Source of the DNA: Rhodoligotrophos defluvii | Lineage (GTDB): Bacteria > Pseudomonadota > Alphaproteobacteria > Rhizobiales > Im1 | Direction of reading: 5' to 3' | NCBI RefSeq assembly: GCF_005281615.1 | Contig: NZ_SZZM01000003.1 | Coordinates: forward strand, 228,207 to 292,206 | Length of the DNA: 64,000 nucleotides | Shown here: piece after piece, positions 38,130 through 47,059 of the stretch | Layout: each line of letters starts with the position of its first letter | How positions within the stretch are numbered: position 1 is the first letter of the stretch | Program-made: the position numbers and the translations under genes | The notes under the pieces: model-generated | Databases searched by the model: none | Told to the model about the DNA's origin: nothing | Seen by the model: only the letters and a program-made list of their open reading frames with translations

Positions 38130-40078
38130 GCCGACACCCCCTGCCCCGCCGGCGCGGCCGTTTCGCTCGCATTCCGCCAGGCTACGCGACGCTGTCGCCG
38201 CACCCAGAACACGATGCCGCCGGCAATGCCGATCAGCACCGGCACCAGCGCCATGTTGAGAAGCTTCAGCAACAGATCCAGCCGGTCGATATCCTCCCGC
38301 AAGGCCCGCTGCACGTCCCTGAGCTGCTGGCGAAGGGAAACGAGTTCCGCCCGCGACGCGGCGAGCGCGCGGCGATCCTCGTCCGACAGGATGACGTTAC
38401 CCCCGCCCGCTCCCTGCTGCAGGCTGGAGATGCGGGCCTCGACCTGCTGCAGGTTCTGGTTCAAGGCTTCCGCCCGGGCGCGGAACCGGGCTTCGGCCTC
38501 CCGGCGTATCGCTTGCACCAGCGTGAACGGCCGGTCCTGCACGCCGCGGCCGCGCAGATCCGCCAAGGCCGTGCCGCCGGCCAGATATTGCAAGGCGTTG
38601 ATCACCATGTCCGCATTGCCCGCCAGAGGCACCAGGAATTGCGTGCCGAGCAGCTCGCGGACATCGGCCCAGAAACTGTCATAGAGCATGTCCACGTCAG
38701 CAATGATGATGGCGTTGACGGTGCCCGAGATGAGTGGCGGCGCCGTCATGCTGGCCGGGGTGGTCTCGGTTGCCTCCGCCGCCTCGGCATCTTCGTCACG
38801 ACCCTTCGGCACGCCATTGGGATAGGCCGTGTCCGCCTTGCCGTTCACGCGCATAATCAGCGCCAATGGCAGGCCGCCCGGCGCGAAGTCATCCAGCAGC
38901 CTTTTCGGATCCGGATTGCGCACCGCGCTCAGCGGAAAGGCCATGGCATTGTCGCTGGTCTCGATCAGCGGAGCGGTCGTAATCGTCGCATTGTCGGCCT
39001 TGTGCAGGATGCCGGGCGTAGCGAAGGTTACCGACTTGATGCCGGCAAAGACCGGGTCGGAGGCTGCGAATGTCTCCGCGGTCATGTCGAGCCACACCAG
39101 GTAGTCGGCGACGGACGGCCGCGACGGCGAGCCATATTGCACCTGCCGCGCATGATCGGCATCGCCCGCCACCTCGTCGGGCTTGAAGCGCGCGCCCCAT
39201 TTGCTCAGCAGAGCGAGGAAGCCGTCATCCGGTCCGAAGCCGGACGCGGTGGGCCCCATGATCTCGACCAGGGGATCGACGAACGCCAGCACAGGCTTGC
39301 CCGCCAAGGCGAACTGATCGATCGCAAGCAGCAGTTCCGGTGCGAGGCCCGCGGGCTGCACCAGCATCAGGAGGTCGACATCGGCGGGAATGGTGCTGGC
39401 AGAGCTGTCTATGGCCTCGAGGTCGAAATAGTCGCGGATCTGATCGATCACCCGCCAGGCCGGCTGCTGCTGCCCGGTCATCGGGTTCATGCTCTGCATG
39501 ATCGGCACCGTGGTGATCAGCCCGATCTTCGGCCGCTTGGCGGTGGCGAGCTTGTGGATGAGGCGGGTCAGGTCGTATTCCAGGAAGCGCTCCCGGTCGA
39601 AAGCGAAGAACGGAATGGTCTCGCGATCGTCGGTCCGGTTGGTGGCCACCAGCCCGAAATAACCGAGCTGGTCATTGCCCAGGGGCACCCCTTGCAGCCC
39701 TGCGGCAACCGCCTCGTCCTCAGCATCCGTGAACGGCTCGGGGTCCACGATCTCGAGCGTCAGCCGTCCGTTCGACAGGGTGGCGTAATAGTCGAGAAGG
39801 GCCCGCACCCGGTCGAAATAGGCCTGGAAGGTCGGTGCAACCTCCCCCAGCCGTTTCGAGAAAAAGAGCCGCACCATGATCGGCTCCCGAAGGCCCGCCA
39901 TCTCGGCGCGAGTACTCTCGGAAATGGTATAGAGCTTGTCCTCCGTCACATCGAGCCTGGTCAGCGGCAGCTCCTGGGACGCGAACAGGTTGACGCCCAG
40001 CAGGGTAAGAAACGCCAGGACAATAGCGGCGGCCGCGAGCAGCCGACGCGAGGGCGAATTGGGAGATGCGCTACTCAT
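38126..40078 (-). CDS. GldG-like auxiliary component of an ABC transporter
   Basis: A 650-residue membrane protein. The N-terminal transmembrane segment (LLAAAAIVLAFLTLLGVNLF) is followed by a large extracytoplasmic domain of the ABC_transp_aux type (LDVTEDKLYTISESTRAEMAGLREPIMVRLFFSKRL..., later KRPKIGLITTVPIM). A coiled coil lies near residues 550-615 and a C-terminal helix (ALVPVLIGIAGGIVFWV) ends the protein. These proteins act with GldA/GldF-type ABC transporters; outside Bacteroidetes gliding their function is open. ATG 40078 starts just before the first helix and lies 4 nt after the permease stop. Confidence 0.88.
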   Translation of the reverse strand: MSSASPNSPSRRLLAAAAIVLAFLTLLGVNLFASQELPLTRLDVTEDKLYTISESTRAEMAGLREPIMVRLFFSKRLGEVAPTFQAYFDRVRALLDYYATLSNGRLTLEIVDPEPFTDAEDEAVAAGLQGVPLGNDQLGYFGLVATNRTDDRETIPFFAFDRERFLEYDLTRLIHKLATAKRPKIGLITTVPIMQSMNPMTGQQQPAWRVIDQIRDYFDLEAIDSSASTIPADVDLLMLVQPAGLAPELLLAIDQFALAGKPVLAFVDPLVEIMGPTASGFGPDDGFLALLSKWGARFKPDEVAGDADHARQVQYGSPSRPSVADYLVWLDMTAETFAASDPVFAGIKSVTFATPGILHKADNATITTAPLIETSDNAMAFPLSAVRNPDPKRLLDDFAPGGLPLALIMRVNGKADTAYPNGVPKGRDEDAEAAEATETTPASMTAPPLISGTVNAIIIADVDMLYDSFWADVRELLGTQFLVPLAGNADMVINALQYLAGGTALADLRGRGVQDRPFTLVQAIRREAEARFRARAEALNQNLQQVEARISSLQQGAGGGNVILSDEDRRALAASRAELVSLRQQLRDVQRALREDIDRLDLLLKLLNMALVPVLIGIAGGIVFWVRRQRRVAWRNASETAAPAGQGVSA

Positions 40079-40082
40079 CGCC

Positions 40083-40817
40083 CTACTCCGCCCGGCCGAG
40101 TTCGACCACGACCGCGTTGACGAAGAGCCAAAAGGCAATCAGCGAGGCCACATAGACGAGGTCGGCCGCGCCGATCAGGCCGCGCGACATATTGGTGTAA
40201 TGGGTGAGCGCTGAGAGAGATGCGACCGCGGCGGTGACCACCTGCGGCGCCCAGCCCTGCAGGGCACCGAGCACGAGATTGGTGCCGCTCATCACGAACA
40301 GGAAGCACATGACCGCAGCAAGGATGAAGGCGATCACCTGATTGCGGCTGACCGCCGACATCGCCGCCCCGATGGCGAGGAAACCGCCGGCCATGAGGAA
40401 GGAGCCGAGATAAGCTGCCGCGATCACGCCATTGTCGGGCTTTCCTAGGACATTCACCGTAATCCAGAGTGGCACCGTGCACAGCAAGGCGATCCCGAGA
40501 AAGATCCACCCGGCGAGCCATTTGCCGACGACCGCCTCCGTTGTGGAGACCGGCAGGGTCATCAGCAGCTCGACCGTGCCCGAGCGCCACTCCTCCGCCC
40601 ACAGGCGCATGGCGATGGCGGGCACCAGCAGCAGATAAAGCCACAGGTGGTAGTCGAAGAATGGGCTGAGGTCCGCCACGCCGCGATCGAAGAACTGCCC
40701 GAGATAGAAGGTGAATACCCCCGCCAGCGCGACGAAGATGGCCAGGAACACATAAGCGATCGGCGTCGCGAAATAGCTGGCGAGTTCGCGCCGGGTGACG
40801 GCCAGAATGTTAGCCAT
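40083..40817 (-). CDS. ABC transporter permease (GldF-like)
   Basis: A 244-residue ABC-2 type permease with about six transmembrane helices. ANILAVTRRELASYFATPIAYVFLAIF begins the fold, and RLWAEEWRSGTVELLMTLPVSTTEAVVGKWLAG is the family-typical cytoplasmic loop. It partners the ATPase whose gene overlaps its start by 8 nt. ATG 40817 fits the family start; the longer frame upstream lies over the ATPase gene. Confidence 0.93.
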   Translation of the reverse strand: MANILAVTRRELASYFATPIAYVFLAIFVALAGVFTFYLGQFFDRGVADLSPFFDYHLWLYLLLVPAIAMRLWAEEWRSGTVELLMTLPVSTTEAVVGKWLAGWIFLGIALLCTVPLWITVNVLGKPDNGVIAAAYLGSFLMAGGFLAIGAAMSAVSRNQVIAFILAAVMCFLFVMSGTNLVLGALQGWAPQVVTAAVASLSALTHYTNMSRGLIGAADLVYVASLIAFWLFVNAVVVELGRAE

Positions 40818-41571
40818 GGCGCTGACCCTCCCCTTCCGTCGTGGTGAGCCGGCGAAAGGCCTCCTCCAGGCTGACCGGTGCGCCGTCGGCCGAAGGAACC
40901 AGCCGCCGCAGCGCGTCCGCCGTGCCGTCCGCCACGATTCGCCCGCGGGCAATGATCACCGCGCGGCTGCAGACCGCGTCTACCTCTTCCAGGATGTGCG
41001 TCGAGATGATGATCGCCTTGCGCGGCGCCATCTCGGTGATCAGCTGCCGCACCTGGTGCTTCTGGTTGGGATCGAGGCCATCGGTCGGCTCATCCAGGAT
41101 CAGCACCGGCGGGTCGTGCAGAATGGCCTGGGCAAGCCCGACCCGGCGCTTGAAGCCCTTGGACAGGGTTTCAATCGGCTGCTCCGCAACCGCCTCGAGC
41201 TCGGTCAGCCCCATCGCCCGGTCGAGCGCCGCACGGCGCCCCCCGCCGGAAAGCCCGCGGATATCGGCAACGAAGCTCAGGAAGGCACGCGGCGTCATCT
41301 CCCCATAAGCGGGCGCCCCTTCCGGCAGATAGCCGAGAGCGCGCTTGGCCGCCTTGGGCTGGCTTGCCACGTCGTGTCCGCAGATGACGGCTTGCCCGGA
41401 ATCCGGCGGCAGGAAGCCGGTCGCCATTTTCATCGTGGTCGATTTGCCTGCCCCATTCGGGCCGAGAAAGCCGAGGACTTCTCCTTCGCCGACTTCGAGG
41501 GAAATGCCATCGACCGCCGTTATTCCAGCAAAGCGCTTGACCAAACCGTGCAGAGAAACGAGCGGCGCCAT
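40810..41571 (-). CDS. ABC transporter ATP-binding protein (GldA-like)
   Basis: A 253-residue ATPase of the ABC-2 group. Walker A is GPNGAGKST, the Q-loop region is LGYLPEGAPAYGEMT, the signature LSKGFKRRVGLAQAIL, Walker B VLILDEPTDGLDPNQ and the switch His in STHILEEVDAVC. It is the first gene of the four-gene operon ATPase-permease-GldG-DUF4340. ATG 41571. Confidence 0.96.
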   Translation of the reverse strand: MAPLVSLHGLVKRFAGITAVDGISLEVGEGEVLGFLGPNGAGKSTTMKMATGFLPPDSGQAVICGHDVASQPKAAKRALGYLPEGAPAYGEMTPRAFLSFVADIRGLSGGGRRAALDRAMGLTELEAVAEQPIETLSKGFKRRVGLAQAILHDPPVLILDEPTDGLDPNQKHQVRQLITEMAPRKAIIISTHILEEVDAVCSRAVIIARGRIVADGTADALRRLVPSADGAPVSLEEAFRRLTTTEGEGQRHG

Positions 41572-41711
41572 ACCAGACCTGAACGTGCAGAGTCTTCAAT
41601 AGCCCTTACGGGGTGCCTCCATGAGGCTCAAAGCTGATGGAATGGATGCTTATGGCCCGAGCGGGCGCGATTCGTAAAGGGGGGAAGCATCGCGAGTTGT
41701 TTGGTTACGTT

Positions 41712-41740
41712 GTTAGCAGCACTCGGAATTTGCTGCTAAC
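41712..41740. other. Perfect 10-bp inverted repeat upstream of usg
   Basis: GTTAGCAGCA (41712-41721) is complemented exactly by TGCTGCTAAC (41731-41740) with a 9-nt loop, in an AT-rich stretch 107 bp before usg. It could be an operator or a transcript hairpin; no clear U-tract follows on either strand. Confidence 0.6.
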
Positions 41741-41846
41741 ATACTGTTTCTAAACGCTAAATGCGTTCGAACAGGCCTTGACGGCCGCGCAAGTCCGCAC
41801 AAAATTCAAAATGATATGACCCGATAACCCGACTCATGAGGACCGT

Positions 41847-42143
41847 ATGGAGCCGTTGATCTGGGATCGTAACAGTCTGCGTAAAGCCCATCTCGACGAG
41901 CGTCTGCAGCTCACCACCGCAGAGATTCTCTATTACCTGCCCGACCACCCGGAGATCTTGCAAACCTTCCTTTGGCAGCATTATGACACGGCGCCTCGCT
42001 TCCCGCGTCTGACCCGCTTTCTCGACTTCTGGCGCACCAGCATCGAGGCAACCCTTGCCGAGGTGCGCGTGGCGCACCAGGCCTGCGCCGGAGCCATCCC
42101 GTCTCACCTGCGTCTGGTGGAGCAGGAGTGGCGGGTGAGCTAG
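41847..42143 (+). CDS. usg: Usg-family protein
   Basis: A 98-residue protein with the Usg signature: LQLTTAEILYYLPDHPEILQTFLWQHYDTAPRFPRLTRFLDFWRTSIEATLAEVRVAH. The family is essentially alphaproteobacterial and its function is not established. ATG 41847 gives an N-terminus of about 20 residues before the conserved block, and no clear Shine-Dalgarno sequence was seen. It stands between the ABC operon and a convergent hydrolase. Confidence 0.88.
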   Translation: MEPLIWDRNSLRKAHLDERLQLTTAEILYYLPDHPEILQTFLWQHYDTAPRFPRLTRFLDFWRTSIEATLAEVRVAHQACAGAIPSHLRLVEQEWRVS

Positions 42144-42200
42144 ACGTAAGCTTTCCGGAAGTTGTCCATTCGGCCCGGCAGCGATGGCGGCCTCTTGTCC

Positions 42201-42854
42201 TTAAGCCGCCTCGCTCTGGGCCAGGCGGCGGTCGATATAGTCTTCGACCACTTCCATCAGCTCGTCGAGCTTGTTTTCGAAGAAATGGTTCGCGCCGGGC
42301 ACCAGCTTGTGCTCGATGGTGATGCCGCGCTGGGTCTTGAGCTTGCTGACCAGGCTGGTCACGTGCTCGGGCGCGGTCACCGCGTCCTTTTCGCCATTGA
42401 TGAAGATGCCGGACGCGGGGCATGGGGCGAGGAACGAAAAATCGTAATGGTTGGCCATGGGCGCAACGGAGATGAAGCCCTCGATCTCCGGCCGGCGCAT
42501 CAAGAGCTGCATGGCGATCCATGAGCCGAAGTCGAAGCCGGCGATCCAGCAGCTGCGCGCATCCCTGTTGATCACCTGCACCCAGTCGAGTGCTGCAGCC
42601 GCGTCCGACAGCTCGCCCGCGCCGTTGTCGAACACGCCCTGGCTGCGGGAAACCCCGCGAAAATTGAAGCGCAACACGGAGAAGTCCCGCCGCACGAACG
42701 CGTAGTACAGGGCGTGCACGATCGGATGGTTCATCGTGCCGCCGAAGGTCGGGTGCGGGTGCAAGATCACGGCAACCGGCGCGTTCGGGCCCTTGTTATG
42801 GTGATAGCGGCCCTCGATGCGACCCGCTGGCCCGTTGAAAATCACTTCCGGCAT
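42201..42854 (-). CDS. Alpha/beta hydrolase (COG2945-like) with Asp at the nucleophile position
   Basis: A 217-residue short alpha/beta hydrolase: VAVILHPHPTFGGTMNHP (oxyanion region), VLRFNFRGVSRSQG, AALDWVQVINRD, then the nucleophile elbow AGFDFGSW, acid Asp157 in NGEKDAVT and His190 in PGANHFF. At the elbow the residue is Asp108 (codon at 42531-42533), where the pattern GxSxG normally has Ser. Asp nucleophiles occur in haloalkane dehalogenases and epoxide hydrolases; otherwise the change would inactivate an esterase. ATG 42854. Confidence 0.88.
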   Translation of the reverse strand: MPEVIFNGPAGRIEGRYHHNKGPNAPVAVILHPHPTFGGTMNHPIVHALYYAFVRRDFSVLRFNFRGVSRSQGVFDNGAGELSDAAAALDWVQVINRDARSCWIAGFDFGSWIAMQLLMRRPEIEGFISVAPMANHYDFSFLAPCPASGIFINGEKDAVTAPEHVTSLVSKLKTQRGITIEHKLVPGANHFFENKLDELMEVVEDYIDRRLAQSEAA

Positions 42855-42935
42855 GTCGATCCTCGGTGTGCTCTCTTGACCAATTCCAAAACAAGCCCCC
42901 CGCTCTCACCAAGCGGAAAGGCCCCAGACCATTTG

Positions 42936-42964
42936 TTGACTCGGCCAGTCAGGTTTTCTATATG
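42936..42964 (+). promoter_or_regulatory. Sigma-70 promoter of the suf operon
   Basis: TTGACT (42936-42941) and TATATG (42959-42964) are exactly 17 bp apart, about 230 bp ahead of the first suf gene. The strongest sigma-70 match in this region; the rest of the 341-bp gap shows only the box described next. Confidence 0.75.
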
Positions 42965-42968
42965 CACC

Positions 42969-42983
42969 TTAGAATTGTTCAAG
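42969..42983. promoter_or_regulatory. Irr-like iron-control box at the suf transcription start
   Basis: TTAGAA-TTG-TTCAAG is an imperfect inverted repeat close to the ICE motif TTAGAA-N3-TTCTAA of rhizobial Irr, with two mismatches in the right arm. Its location just after the -10 element is right for iron-dependent control of suf, which is established in rhizobia through Irr and RirA. Confidence 0.4.
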
Positions 42984-43195
42984 GGTACGGACCGGCCGCC
43001 GACGTTTCATATCACAAGCCCGGCGTCTGGTTTCAAGTAATTCGCGCTTGATGGTGGCCTCGCGGTCGCAGCTCGGTTGCAGGCTCCAATGGCAGGGACG
43101 GGATGGTAACGCTCAGCACGCCAAGGGAAATGCTTGAGCGACCGTCCCCATCCGGCCGTTCCGCTAAACCAACACGCACTGAAACCAATGGTCGC

Positions 43196-44332
43196 ATGAC
43201 GGGCTTGCGCACATATCTCGACCATAACGCGACCACGCCGTTGCGGCCGGAAGCCCGTGCCGCCGTCACTGCCGCGCTCGATGTGGTTGGCAACGGCTCG
43301 TCGGTGCACTATGAGGGCCGCCGTGCACGCGGACTGATCGAAGAGGCGCGGGGTGAAGTGGCGGCCCTGGTCGGGGCCCGGCCGGAAATGGTGGTCTTCA
43401 CCAGCAGCGCCACGGAAGCGAACAACCTGGCGATCTTCGGTGCGCCGGTCGAACGCATCGTGGTATCGGCGGTCGAGCACGCCAGCATCCTGGAGCCGGC
43501 CCAGGCTCGTGGATGCGCGCTCGTGACGGTCCGCACGAATTCGGCCGGCGTCATCGATCTCGATCAGCTCGAGAGTCTGCTCGCCGATCCGGGGCCGACC
43601 CTGGTGTCGGTCATGGCCGCCAACAACGAGACGGGCGTTATCCAGCCCATCGCCGAGATTGCGCGCTTGGCGCATGACCGCGGTGCCCTGGTGCATGTGG
43701 ATGCGGTTCAGGCCGCTGGTCGGCTGTCGCTTTCCTGGCCCGTGCTCGATCTCGACATGATGTCGGTCAGTGGTCATAAGCTCGGCGGGCCGCAGGGCAC
43801 CGGTGCGCTTATTGTACGTGATAATCTGAACTTGCGCCCCCATATGTGGGGCGGTGGCCAGGAGAAACGGCGCCGCGCCGGCACGGAAAATGTGGCGGGG
43901 ATCGCCGGCTTCGGCGCTGCGGTCCAAGCGGCGCAGCGGTCTCTGGCGAGGGCGAGTGAGCCGTCCCGACTTGCGGCCTTGCGCGACCGGTTCGAGACGG
44001 CATTGGTTGAGCTTGCGCCCGACGCGGTCATTTTCGGATCCGGTACCGAGCGGCTCAGCAATACCAGCTGCTTTGCGGTGCCGGGCATCAGCGCGGAGCT
44101 GCTGCTTGTGGCGCTGGACCTCGACGGTATTGCGGTGAGCTCCGGTTCTGCCTGCTCGTCGGGCAAGGTCGCCCGCTCCCACGTGCTGGCCGCCATGGGC
44201 GTGGGTGATGAACTGAGCAGCGGCGCCATTCGCGTGAGCCTGGGCTGGTCGAGCACCGAGGCCGATATCGATAGGTTGCTTGCCAGCCTTGCACGCATTG
44301 TTGAGCGGAAGCGGACACAATATGCCGCCTGA
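43196..44332 (+). CDS. Cysteine desulfurase, NifS/IscS type (first suf gene)
   Basis: A 378-residue PLP-dependent desulfurase: YLDHNATTPLRPEARAAV, GNGSSVHYEGRRARGLIEEAR, the Lys in SVSGHKLGGPQGTGAL that binds PLP, RAGTENVAGIAGFG, and the catalytic Cys in SSGSACSSGK. It supplies sulfur for Fe-S assembly and heads the suf operon, corresponding to sufS2 of Agrobacterium-type operons. The start is uncertain: ATG 43196 fits the family N-terminus, while ATG 43103 in the same frame has a better AGGGA site and would add 31 residues without homology. Confidence 0.94.
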   Translation: MTGLRTYLDHNATTPLRPEARAAVTAALDVVGNGSSVHYEGRRARGLIEEARGEVAALVGARPEMVVFTSSATEANNLAIFGAPVERIVVSAVEHASILEPAQARGCALVTVRTNSAGVIDLDQLESLLADPGPTLVSVMAANNETGVIQPIAEIARLAHDRGALVHVDAVQAAGRLSLSWPVLDLDMMSVSGHKLGGPQGTGALIVRDNLNLRPHMWGGGQEKRRRAGTENVAGIAGFGAAVQAAQRSLARASEPSRLAALRDRFETALVELAPDAVIFGSGTERLSNTSCFAVPGISAELLLVALDLDGIAVSSGSACSSGKVARSHVLAAMGVGDELSSGAIRVSLGWSSTEADIDRLLASLARIVERKRTQYAA

Positions 44333-44373
44333 GGACGACGCTGGCGGCGCACGGGATGATGTGAGGAAGAGGA

Positions 44374-45882
44374 ATGGCTGATCTCGAGACGATCGAAAAG
44401 GTCCGCGCCATCGACGTGGACAAGTACAAGTACGGCTTCACCACCGAGATCGAGGTCGAGAAGGCCCCCAAGGGCCTGAACGAGGACATCATCCGCTTCA
44501 TCTCGGAGAAGAAGGGCGAGCCTGCCTGGATGCTGGAATGGCGGCTCGATGCCTATCGCCGCTGGCTCACCATGGACGAGCCGAAATGGGCGCGGGTCAG
44601 CTATCACAAGATCGATTATCAGGATCTCTACTACTACGCGGCACCCAAGAAGCAGGGCTCGGGCCCGAAGAGCCTGGACGAGGTCGATCCGGAGCTGCTC
44701 CGCACCTATGAGAAGCTCGGCATTCCCCTGCGCGAGCAGGCCATTCTGGCGGGCGTCGAGGGTGCGCGGCTGGATGGAGCCGATGGCGAGGGCGCCGAGC
44801 GGACGCGCGTGGCCGTGGACGCGGTGTTCGATTCCGTGTCCGTGGTTACCACCTTCAAGGAAGAGCTGGCCAAGGCGGGCGTGATCTTCTGCTCGATCTC
44901 GGAAGCGCTGCGGGACCATCCCGAGCTTGTAAAGAAGTATTTGGGCTCGGTGGTGCCGCAGTCCGACAATTTCTTCGCTGCGCTGAACTCGGCCGTGTTC
45001 TCCGACGGCTCCTTCGTCTATGTGCCGCCGGGCGTGCGCTGCCCCATGGAGCTGTCCACCTATTTCCGCATCAACGAAAAGGACACCGGCCAGTTCGAAC
45101 GCACCCTGATTATCGCCGACAAGGGTTCTTACGTCTCCTATCTCGAAGGCTGCACGGCGCCGATGCGCGACGAAAACCAGCTGCATGCGGCCGTGGTCGA
45201 GCTGATCGCGCTGGATGACGCGGAGATCAAGTATTCCACGGTGCAGAACTGGTATCCCGGCGATGCTGAGGGCAAGGGTGGCGTGTTCAACTTCGTCACC
45301 AAGCGCGGCGACTGCCGGGGTGTGAACTCCAAGATCTCCTGGACGCAGGTGGAGACCGGCTCGGCCATCACTTGGAAATATCCGAGCTGCATCCTGCGGG
45401 GCGACAATTCGCGCGGCGAGTTCTACTCCATCGCCATCTCGAACGGTCACCAGCAGGTCGATAGCGGCACCAAGATGATCCATCTCGGCTGCAACACGTC
45501 GAGCCGCATCATTTCCAAGGGCATTGCCGCGGGCTTCTCGCAGAACACATATCGCGGGCTGGTCTCGGCGCACCCCAAGGCAACGAATGCGCGCAACTTC
45601 ACCCAGTGCGACTCGCTGCTGATCGGCGATCAGTGCGGCGCGCATACCGTGCCCTATATCGAGGCGAAGAATGCCTCGGCCCAGTTCGAGCACGAAGCGA
45701 CGACGTCGAAGATCTCCGACGATCAGATGTTCTACGTCATGCAGCGCGGGCTCTCCGAGGAGGAGGCGGTGGCGTTGATCGTGAACGGCTTCGTGCGCGA
45801 CGTGCTGCAGCAGCTGCCGATGGAGTTCATGGCCGAGACGCAGAAGCTGATCGGCATCAGCCTCGAGGGCTCGGTCGGATGA
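44374..45882 (+). CDS. sufB: Fe-S cluster assembly scaffold SufB
   Basis: A 502-residue SufB. Landmarks are [85 protein letters not shown], and the C-terminal [29 protein letters not shown] beta-helix core. It forms the SufBC2D scaffold. GAGGAAGAGGA precedes ATG 44374. The stop overlaps the cupin start (ATGA at 45879-45882). Confidence 0.98.
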   Translation: MADLETIEKVRAIDVDKYKYGFTTEIEVEKAPKGLNEDIIRFISEKKGEPAWMLEWRLDAYRRWLTMDEPKWARVSYHKIDYQDLYYYAAPKKQGSGPKSLDEVDPELLRTYEKLGIPLREQAILAGVEGARLDGADGEGAERTRVAVDAVFDSVSVVTTFKEELAKAGVIFCSISEALRDHPELVKKYLGSVVPQSDNFFAALNSAVFSDGSFVYVPPGVRCPMELSTYFRINEKDTGQFERTLIIADKGSYVSYLEGCTAPMRDENQLHAAVVELIALDDAEIKYSTVQNWYPGDAEGKGGVFNFVTKRGDCRGVNSKISWTQVETGSAITWKYPSCILRGDNSRGEFYSIAISNGHQQVDSGTKMIHLGCNTSSRIISKGIAAGFSQNTYRGLVSAHPKATNARNFTQCDSLLIGDQCGAHTVPYIEAKNASAQFEHEATTSKISDDQMFYVMQRGLSEEEAVALIVNGFVRDVLQQLPMEFMAETQKLIGISLEGSVG

Positions 45883-46247
45883 TGCCGGACAAGTTCGCGC
45901 TCGACGACAAGTTCGCCCAGTTCAGCGAGCACTGGCGGCCGAAGGTCGTGGCCTCGCTGAACGGCCAGGAGCTCAAGCTGGTGAAGGTTCAGGGGGAATT
46001 TCCCTGGCATCATCACGAGCATGAAGACGAGTTGTTCCTGGTGTGGAGAGGCGCGATCCGCATCGAGTTCAGGGACCGGGTGGTTGAGCTCGGTCCGGGC
46101 GAGGCCCTGGTGGTGCCCCGTGGTGTGGATCACCGGCCGGTGGCGGAGCAGGAAGCGGAGATCCTGCTGTTCGAGCCAGCCGGGGTTTTGAACACCGGCA
46201 ATATCATTGACGAGACGTTCACCGCGCCCATGGGCGCAACGGTTTAG
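45879..46247 (+). CDS. Cupin domain protein embedded in the suf operon
   Basis: A 122-residue single cupin. The metal-binding motifs are [24 protein letters not shown] (three His and a Glu) and [27 protein letters not shown] (the C-terminal His). It overlaps the sufB stop by 4 nt and is followed 17 nt later by sufC, so it is fully integrated in the operon. It is not a canonical Suf component. A metal-binding, sensing or repair role for the pathway is inferred from position only. Confidence 0.9.
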   Translation: MMPDKFALDDKFAQFSEHWRPKVVASLNGQELKLVKVQGEFPWHHHEHEDELFLVWRGAIRIEFRDRVVELGPGEALVVPRGVDHRPVAEQEAEILLFEPAGVLNTGNIIDETFTAPMGATV

Positions 46248-46264
46248 TTCTGGCGGTTGAAGCA

Positions 46265-47014
46265 ATGCTTGAAATCAAGAACCTGCATGTGAAGATCGAG
46301 GATCGCGAGATCCTCAAGGGCATCGACCTGACCATCGCGGCCGGCGAGGTGCATGCGATCATGGGCCCGAACGGCTCGGGCAAGTCGACGCTGTCCTATG
46401 TGCTGGCCGGCAAGGAAGACTATGAGGTGACCGAAGGCTCGATCACCTTCATGGGCCAGGACCTCCTAGAGATGGAGCCCTATGAGCGTGCCGCCGCGGG
46501 CCTGTTCCTCGCCTTCCAGTATCCGATCGAGATCCCTGGCGTGGCCATGATGCAGCTGCTCAAGACCGCGCTCAACGCCCAGCGCAAGCAGCGGGGCGAG
46601 GCGGAGCTGTCGACCCCTGACTTCCTGCGGCTGGTGCGGCAGAAGGCCGACCAGCTCCGCATTGCCCAGGACATGCTGAAGCGGCCGGTGAATGTGGGCT
46701 TTTCGGGCGGCGAGAAGAAGCGTGCCGAAATCCTGCAGATGGCGGTGCTGCAGCCCCATCTCTGCGTGCTGGACGAGACCGACTCCGGCCTCGACATCGA
46801 TGCCCTGAAGATCGTGGCCGATGGCGTGAACGCCCTGCGTGCGCCCGACCGGTCCATGCTGGTGATCACCCATTACCAGCGGCTGCTCGACTATATCGTG
46901 CCCGACAAGGTGCATGTGCTGTCCGCGGGCCGCATCGTGCGGTCGGGAGACAAGAACCTCGCGCTCGAGCTCGAGCGCAGTGGTTATGCGGAGTATGAGG
47001 CGAGCGCCGCCTGA
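46265..47014 (+). CDS. sufC: Fe-S cluster assembly ATPase SufC
   Basis: A 249-residue ABC-type ATPase without membrane partner. Walker A is GPNGSGKSTL, followed by FLAFQYPIEIPGV (Q-loop), the signature FSGGEKKRAEILQMA, Walker B LCVLDETDSGLDIDAL and the His in VITHYQRLLDYI. The LDETDSGLD form is diagnostic for SufC. It powers the SufBC2D complex. Confidence 0.98.
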   Translation: MLEIKNLHVKIEDREILKGIDLTIAAGEVHAIMGPNGSGKSTLSYVLAGKEDYEVTEGSITFMGQDLLEMEPYERAAAGLFLAFQYPIEIPGVAMMQLLKTALNAQRKQRGEAELSTPDFLRLVRQKADQLRIAQDMLKRPVNVGFSGGEKKRAEILQMAVLQPHLCVLDETDSGLDIDALKIVADGVNALRAPDRSMLVITHYQRLLDYIVPDKVHVLSAGRIVRSGDKNLALELERSGYAEYEASAA

Positions 47015-47059
47015 CGCCGCTTCTTCCCCAGACCACCAGCCTAAGGACGCGTATCGACG

